From NCBI GenBank assembly GCA_029216955.1, contig JANAVB010006998.1, forward strand, positions 124,001 to 188,000: a stretch of 64,000 bases of DNA. The letters are read 5' to 3'. Below the pieces are notes generated by a model. The model searched no databases and was not told where the DNA came from. It saw only the letters and a program-made list of their open reading frames with translations. Shown piece by piece: positions 57,539-64,000 of the stretch. The DNA comes from Iris pallida. Lineage: Eukaryota; Streptophyta; Magnoliopsida; Asparagales; Iridaceae. Numbering within the stretch: the first letter of the stretch is position 1; each line of letters begins with the position of its first letter. A program made the translations under genes and the position numbers.

Positions 57539-60500
57539 TTGACATTCCGGTATCCTTTGACTTCATTGATCTTTCCTGTCCGATCGTTTGATTATTTTCT
57601 TGTCCCTTTTCTTAGGGGCACCTCGTCCGCATCTGTCAGGATTGGGCAACAACAACAAGGGCAGCATAGACAACCTGACCAGATTGGTCAGCAACAAGGG
57701 CCAGAACCACTTCATGAGACTATTCAAAACGAAGTAATAGTGGAACCAACAACAGGACCGCAGTATCCGGAGGTTCCTACACCACCCATCGTTCCGCCTA
57801 CCCCCGTGGAAGTGGACACACCAGCCCTTCTGGAGATCATGAGAGGGATGATGGCCACTCAACAACACCAGATGTTAGCCCAGCAGCGCATGCACGCTCA
57901 GTTGTAAGAGCAGAATGTACTACTCAACCAAGGGTTGCAAACGGCATTGGAAAGAGGGGCAAGGACAGATTCAGGAGCGTCAGCCCGGTTTTGTAAATAC
58001 AACCCCCGCCGTTTCGAAGGCACGGAGGATGCCATCTCAGCAGATGCATGGCTTAAGGACATTGAGGCTATCTTGACAGCAGCTAAGGTGCCGACAGAAG
58101 AGCGTGTGGATCTAGTGAAGTTGTTACTTCAGGATCTCGCACGTGATTGGTGGGAATCAGAGGAAGTAGGCATCAGACGTCCTGTGGCTTGGGACGATTT
58201 TACCACAAGATTTAAGACAAAGTACTATGGAGTTGTGGCACAGTTTGAGCTACAACAGAAGTTTATCAACCTCAGACAGGCTGGCAAGACTGTAGATGCT
58301 TATGCAGCGGAGTTCTGCAGATTGAGTAGGTTTGCCCCAGAGATGGTCGCGACAGAGCGCCAGAGGGCCATGAGGTTCCAGCAAGGGTTTCATCTTGAGC
58401 TCTTGCAATTGATAGAGGGACACAATTACCAGACTTTTGATGAAGTATTGACGGCGACCCGAAGGCATGAGATCACCATTCAGAGGCTTGCGGCAAGGAC
58501 TGGAGGTCAGAAGAGATCCCACAGTCAGATTGAAGGAGGAGGGGGAGCAGCGCCCCGAACAACAGCACCATCCCCTGGCATTCGTATCTACGATGTGGCG
58601 ATACGAGGGCCAGCACCACCACCAAGGCAACAATAACAGCAACAGAGGAAGAACCAGCAACCCCCGACGGGCTGTACTTATTGTGGAAAGGTAGGACACA
58701 CTAGAGATGTGTGTCGGACATTGAACGGACAGTATTTGATATGTGGAAATCCAGACCATCGGGTTACCACATGTCCCATGAACTCGAGGTCAGGAGGACC
58801 CGTACAGCAATTTCCTGCTCTGCCAGCACCAGGGGCAGGACAGTATCGAGGACCAGCGATGGCAGTGAGGCCGTTGGCACAGCGCCTGTTAATGCCGCAG
58901 GCTCAGATGTTTCGGCAGCAGGGACCGCCGATGCAGCAACACCAGCATAGACCACCCCAGTATCATCAAGGAAGGGGCCAGCAGCAACACCAAGCTAGGC
59001 CGCAGCATGGAAACCAACAAAGAGGTCGAGGGCAGGCATTCACTCTGTCCTTGGAAGAGGCATTGGCATCAGGAGATGTTGTGGCAGGTAACATTCTCGT
59101 CGCCTCATATCCCGCAGTAGCATTGTTTGATTCGGGAGCATCACATTCATTTATATCTGCACAATTTGCGACAAGGCTAGGAATGGAGTTTGAGGCATTG
59201 CCAGGGAGGTTGAATATACTCACTGGTAATGGGCTCATAGGAGTTAGTAGAGTTATTCTAGCGTGTAGTGTTGTGGTTTGCGGGCATTCCTTACCCGCCC
59301 AGTTGATAGAATTTCCTGTTGGAAATTTCGACGTTATCTTAGGCATGGAATGGCTGAAAGACAGTCATACGACAATAGATTGTCGTAGAGGGAGTGTATC
59401 TTTTGATATTCCAGGCATGAAGCGGTTCACCTTAGTCAGATCAGTGGCAACTCAACAAGAGCAGGGAGTAGTGACGGCAATGGAAGAAGTTCAAGTTTCG
59501 AAGGTAGTTGAAGAATTTCTAGACGTATTTCCTGACGAACTTCCAGGTCTCCCACCGGTTAGAGATATTGAGTTCAGTATAGAATTGGCACCTGGAACTA
59601 AACCGATATCAGATCGAGTTTATAGAATGGCGGATTCCGAGAAGGCCAAGGTATATCAGCACATAGAGGAACTGAAGGAGAAGAAGTTCATCCAAGCTAG
59701 CGTGTCACCATGGACAGCACCAGTGGTACTTGTGGGAAAGAAGGATGGGTCATCCAGATTGTGCATCGATTACAGGAAGCTAAATACGGCAACAGTAAAG
59801 AACAAGTACCCACTACCCAGGATCGACGACTTATTTGATCAGTTGAGCCAAGCTAGAGTTTTCTCCAAGATAGATTTTCGGTCAGGGTATCATCAAGTGA
59901 GGGTTCGGAAGGAGGACATCCCCAAGACAGCATTCAGGTCGAAGTATGGGCATTATGAATTCTTGGTAATGCCGTTTTGTTTGACCAATGCTCCAGCAAT
60001 ATTCATGGATTTGATGAACCACATCTTTATGCCATATTTAGACCAATTTGTCGTTGTGTTCCTCGACGACATTCTAGTATACTCAGCTAGTGAAGAAGAG
60101 CATGAAGGTCACCTCAGAAAAGTGTTGCAGGTTCTGAGAGAGAACCAGTTGTACGCCAAGCTCAGCAAGTGCGAGTTCTGGACGGATCGTATTTCATTTT
60201 TGGGTCACATCATATCAGGAGCTGGAGTAGCAGTGGATCCCAAGAAGGTAGAAGCCGTAGAGAGTTGGCCAGTACCCAAGACCATAGCAGATGTGCGGAG
60301 TTTCTTGGGATTGGCAGGATATTACAGAAGGTTTGTATCAGACTTTGCGAGGCTTTCAGCACCTATGACCCGCTTGACACGGAAGGATGTGCCCTTTGTC
60401 TGGTCGGCAGAATGCCATGCATCATTTGAGAATTTGAAGCAGAAGTTGATATCAGCGCCTATTCTTACATTGCCAGTAGGACCCGGAGGTTTTACTGTAT

Positions 60501-62449
60501 ATTGTGATGCGTCAGGTAAAAGACTTGGATGTGTCCTTATACAGCATGGAAAGGTGATAGCATATGCTTCTAGGCAACTTCGGGACCACAAGAAGAATTA
60601 TCCGACTCATGACTTGGAGTTGGCAGCAGTAGTATTTGCTTTGAAGCTATGGAGGCATTACTTATATGGTGATCGAGTGGACATGTACACAGACCACAAA
60701 AGTCTGAAGTACATTTTTACTCAGAAGGAACTGAACATGAGGCAGAGAAGATGGTTGGAGTTGATCAAGGATTACGACGTGGAGCTTCAGTATCATCCAG
60801 GCAAGGCTAATGTGGTAGCAGATGCTCTCAGCAGGAGAGGCGGCACATTTATGTTAACAACACAGAGGCATATCTTAGAAGACCTTCAGGAGATGGGCAT
60901 CGAGGTTATACTTCCTAGTGATGTAGGAGTTCTGGCGAGTCTACAAGTTTAATCCAACTTGGTAGACAGGATCAAGGTAGCTCAGGCACAAGACCCAAGG
61001 ATTCAGAAGCTTAGGACAGAATGTGAGTCAGGACTCAGAAAGGAGATGCAAATCCATGAAGATGGTACACTTAGGTTTGGGTCACGCCTATGTGTTCCTA
61101 GTGGAGATATCAGACAGGAGGTTATGGCAGAAGCTCACAGTTCCCAGTATTCTATACACCCTGGAGGGACCAAGATGTACCAAGATATCAAGCAGCACTT
61201 CTGGTGGAACGGGATGAAGAGGGAGATAGCTAGATTTGTTTCCCGTTGCTTGGTATGTCAGCAAGTGAAGACAGAACAACAGAGGCCAGCCAGATTATTG
61301 CAACCGCTTCCTATTCCGGAATAGAAATGGGAACATATTACAATGGACTTTGTGATCGGTTTACCGAGATCACCAAGTGGTAAAAATGCTATTTGGGTAA
61401 TAGTAGATCGGCTTACAAAGGTGGCGCACTTTCTTCCTTTCAGAGTAGGACAATCTACAGAAAAGTTGGCAGAGTTGTATATGCAGCAGATAGTCAGGCA
61501 GCATGGAGTCCCTGTCAGTATTGTGTCAGATAGAGATACTCGCTTTATATCACATTTCTGGAAGAGCTTACATCATAGTCTGGGTACCAAATTAAGATTT
61601 AGCATGGCTTACCATCCACAGACGGACGGGCAATCAGAAAGAACAATCCAGACTTTAGAAGATATGTTGCGGGCTTGCACTTTGGATTTTGGAGGGTCTT
61701 GGAAAAGCCACCTGCACTTAGTCGAGTTCTCGTACAACAACAGTTATCAAGCCAGTATCCAGATGGCGCCATTTGAAGCACTATATGGTAAGAAGTGTAG
61801 ATCGCCACTAGCATGGGATGATATCGGGGAGAGAAAGATGTTAGGTCCGGAAATAATTGTCCAAACAGTTGAAGTGGTTAAGGGAATTAGAGAGCGACTT
61901 CGAGTTGCGCAAGATCGGCATCGTCATTGGGCGGACCAGCATCGTAGGCCGCTAGAGTTTTCTGTTGGGGACCACGTGTTCTTGCAGATCTCACCTACCC
62001 GTGGGGTCATTAGATTTGGCGTTCGCGGGAAGTTGAGTCCGCGGTACGTGGGCCCGTTTGTTATCCTTGATCGGATAGGCGATGTCGCTTATCGTTTATC
62101 CCTTCCACCTTCGTTACGAGAGGTGCATGACGTGTTTCATGTATCTCAGTTACGAAGGTATGTATCGGACCCAAGCCATATCCTCGATCATTCTGAGCTG
62201 GTTGTTGGAACCAACCTGTCTTACGAGGAGCAGCCTGTGTCTATTTTGGATCGAAGAGAGAAGATACTCAAGAACCGAACAATTAGCCTTGTCCGGGTTG
62301 CTTGGGGTTATCACTCTTTAGGAGAGTCAACGTGGGAACGTGAGGATGATATCCGATCATGGTATCCACACCTGTTTGACTCACAAGGTATATCTTTTTC
62401 TGTGTACCTTGATTGTTTTGATTCCTCATGCTTATCACCTTATGGGTAG
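57539..62449 (+). pseudogene. gag-pol of the second Tekay element, one frame with four stops
   Basis: Gag: Gln/Pro-rich start, then FEGTEDAISADAWLKDIEAI (about 58,013-58,070) and two zinc-knuckle segments at 58,674-58,790 ([14 protein letters not shown], then [12 protein letters not shown], which lacks its first Cys). Protease: [12 protein letters not shown] (59,124-59,159). RT: about 59,500-60,300 with VFLDDILVY near 60,058. RNase [12 protein letters not shown] (about 60,500). Integrase: about 60,960-61,850 with MDFVIGLPRS and YHPQTDGQSE. Chromodomain-like end: WGYHSLGESTWERED (about 62,303-62,347), which in this clade is thought to guide insertion into heterochromatin. Stops are at 57,905, 58,634, 60,950 and 61,322, each one transition from a Gln or Trp codon. 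No other damage was seen. Confidence 0.92.
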
Positions 62450-62574
62450 AATTGCTTGATATCGTAGATTGTTAAATATAGAATGATTGCTTGATTGAAT
62501 TGCTTGTACTTAGATTAGTTTAGCCCCGATGTTTCTATCCTGCTTGGATTTGAAATTCCGATGACGGAATTTTT

Positions 62575-62590
62575 CTAAGGAGGGTAGAGA
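62575..62590 (+). promoter_or_regulatory. Polypurine tract of the second Tekay element
   Basis: CTAAGGAGGGTAGAGA directly before the 3' LTR. Confidence 0.8.
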
Positions 62591-64000
62591 TGTCACTCCC
62601 CGTTCCCAGAATACGTATTTTAAATACATGCACTGTTTAAAAGTATTTATTTTAATATTTACCATGTACTACTCTGTATTTAATTTCCTTCAATTTTATG
62701 TTAATTAATTTCTTGCAATTTTATTTCTGCGTTTATACTCTGCTTTAGCCTTGCTTTAGGATCGGCTTAGATTGGTTTATTTGTGGGTTCATCATGAACC
62801 GGATTAGACCCCCACCTACCACCATCCCTTCCATTTAAAGCCCATCCCCCTTTCTCTCTCTTCATTACTTCACCATTAATCTTTTTTTTTCCTCATAACT
62901 CCTCTTCCACCGACCTAAGAGAGCTAGGCAAGTGCCAACTTGCTTCTTGATGGATCCCCATTATTATTGTTCCATCATCTTCCTTATTTGATTCTAAGTC
63001 TCTTTAGTACTTAGCATTTTCAATTTCTATGGCTTATTTGTTGTAGATCTAAGATTGATGTATTTTTGGATTTCTTAGGTTTTGATCTAGTAAACTTTGT
63101 TATCTTCAAGTTTTGATGGTTCCATGTCGTAGAGAATTTCGTTCTACCCCATTTTGACCTATGGAAGTCCAAATTTGGACTTACGGTGAAGATTTTATGG
63201 AGCTTGGAAGCCAAGGGTTCCATGACCATCCTTCTCAGGTTTTCTGAGAAGATGGGTTCCTTCACAGCCGCATGAGATTTATTTCCCAACCGCATGAGCT
63301 CAATCTCATTTCTCAGCCGCATGAGATATTTATTTCCCAATCTCATTTCTCAGTCGCATGGATTATTTATTTCCCAATCTCATTTCTCAGCCGCATGGAT
63401 TATTTATTTTCCAATCTCATTTCTCAGCCGCATGGATTATTTATTTCCCAATCTCATTTCACAGCCGCATGGAATCTTTATTCCTCAACCGCATGAGATA
63501 TTTATTATGGATTATTTATTTTCCAATCTCATTTCACAGCCGCATAGATTATTTATTTCCCAATCTCATTTCTCAGCCGCATGGATTATTTATTTCCCAA
63601 TCTTATTTTACAGCCGCATGAAATCTTTATTCCTCAACCGCATGAGATATTTATTATGGATTATTTATTTCCCAATCTCATTTCACAGCCGCATGGATTA
63701 TTTATTTCCCAATCTCATTTCTCAGCCGCATGGATTATTTATTTCCCAATCTCATTTCTCAGCCGCATGGATTATTTATTTTCCAATCTCATTTTTCAGC
63801 CGCATGGAATCTTTATTCCTCAACCACATGAGATATTTATTATGGATTATTTATTTCTCAATCTCATTTTACAGCCGCATGGATTATTTATTTCCCAATC
63901 TTATTTCTCAGCCGCATGGATTATTTATTTCCCAATCTCATTTCACAGTCGCATGGAATCTTTATTCCTCAACCGCATGAGATATTTATTATGGATTATT
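62591..64000 (+). repeat. 3' LTR of the second Tekay element (truncated by window)
   Basis: Starts TGTCACTCCCC as the 5' LTR does; the first 1,410 bp are in the window. Small differences include a longer T-run near 62,883. Confidence 0.92.
63261..64000. repeat. 37-bp minisatellite (3' LTR copy)
   Basis: Same array as at 55,065. The 75-bp variant recurs at 63,471, 63,620, 63,806 and 63,955, intervals 149, 186 and 149. There are three basic units before the first variant instead of two. The array continues past the window. Confidence 0.93.

Larger units (their letters stand above)
54395..64000 (+). mobile_element. Young Ty3 Tekay/Del-type chromovirus, 3' LTR cut by window end
   Basis: 5' LTR 54,395-57,418, internal region 57,419-62,590, 3' LTR from 62,591. 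The two LTRs differ by only a handful of bases over the first 650 bp. Gag and pol are one continuous frame with four stops and no frameshift detected. It interrupts an older minus-strand LTR. Confidence 0.92.

Overview
The window is a transposon-dense stretch of a flowering-plant nuclear genome. Nearly all recognisable coding sequence is retrotransposon gag-pol of plant lineages: Ty3 Tat-type, Ty3 Tekay/Del-type chromoviruses, Ty1/copia including Sire-type, and a CACTA DNA transposon. The one gene that looks intact is a NAC transcription factor of the NAC083/VNI2 kind. Its high GC content against AT-rich surroundings hints at a monocot, but the sequence does not settle this.

Layout. (1) 1-21,850: one old Tat-type Ty3 element, pol on + at 1-2,086 and a degenerate antisense gene on - at 13,524-20,657. 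It is split by a complete Tekay/Del chromovirus (2,742-13,476, target duplication AATAG) and by a solo LTR (14,911-17,285, target duplication TCCCT). (2) 21,850-32,000: a minus-strand copia LTR remnant; a decayed Ty3 integrase scrap; a complete minus-strand copia element (23,896-29,005, duplication AGAAC) with all of its RT catalytic region deleted; and an ancient LTR related to it (about 31,100-31,990). (3) 32,375-33,460: the three-exon NAC gene on - with its TATA box. (4) 33,460-45,460: AT-rich DNA with fold-backs, short repeats and fragments of Ty3 gag-protease and copia RNase H, then an internally deleted minus-strand CACTA element split by a 3.8-kb solo LTR (40,821-44,623, duplication CCTCC). 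(5) 45,460-51,227: a degenerate Sire-type copia element on +. (6) 51,228-54,394: two stacked, incomplete LTRs. (7) 54,395 to the window end: a young Tekay/Del chromovirus whose LTRs carry a 37-bp minisatellite with a 149-bp higher-order period; its 3' LTR runs off the window.

The insertions give a relative chronology: Tat is older than the first Tekay element and the solo LTR; CACTA is older than its solo LTR; the last chromovirus is among the youngest. Most in-frame stops in the Ty3 pol genes can be explained by C-to-T or G-to-A transitions, as expected for methylated, silenced copies. No complete operon-like or defence system was found. The most unusual signals are a shared GAGTTC-N5-GAACTC fold-back in the LTR promoters of two different copia families, the promoter-bearing antisense gene and decamer array of the Tat element, a 55-nt fold-back inside NAC intron 1, and the minisatellite that differs between the two LTRs of one chromovirus. 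Features were read by eye; alignments and percentages are estimates.
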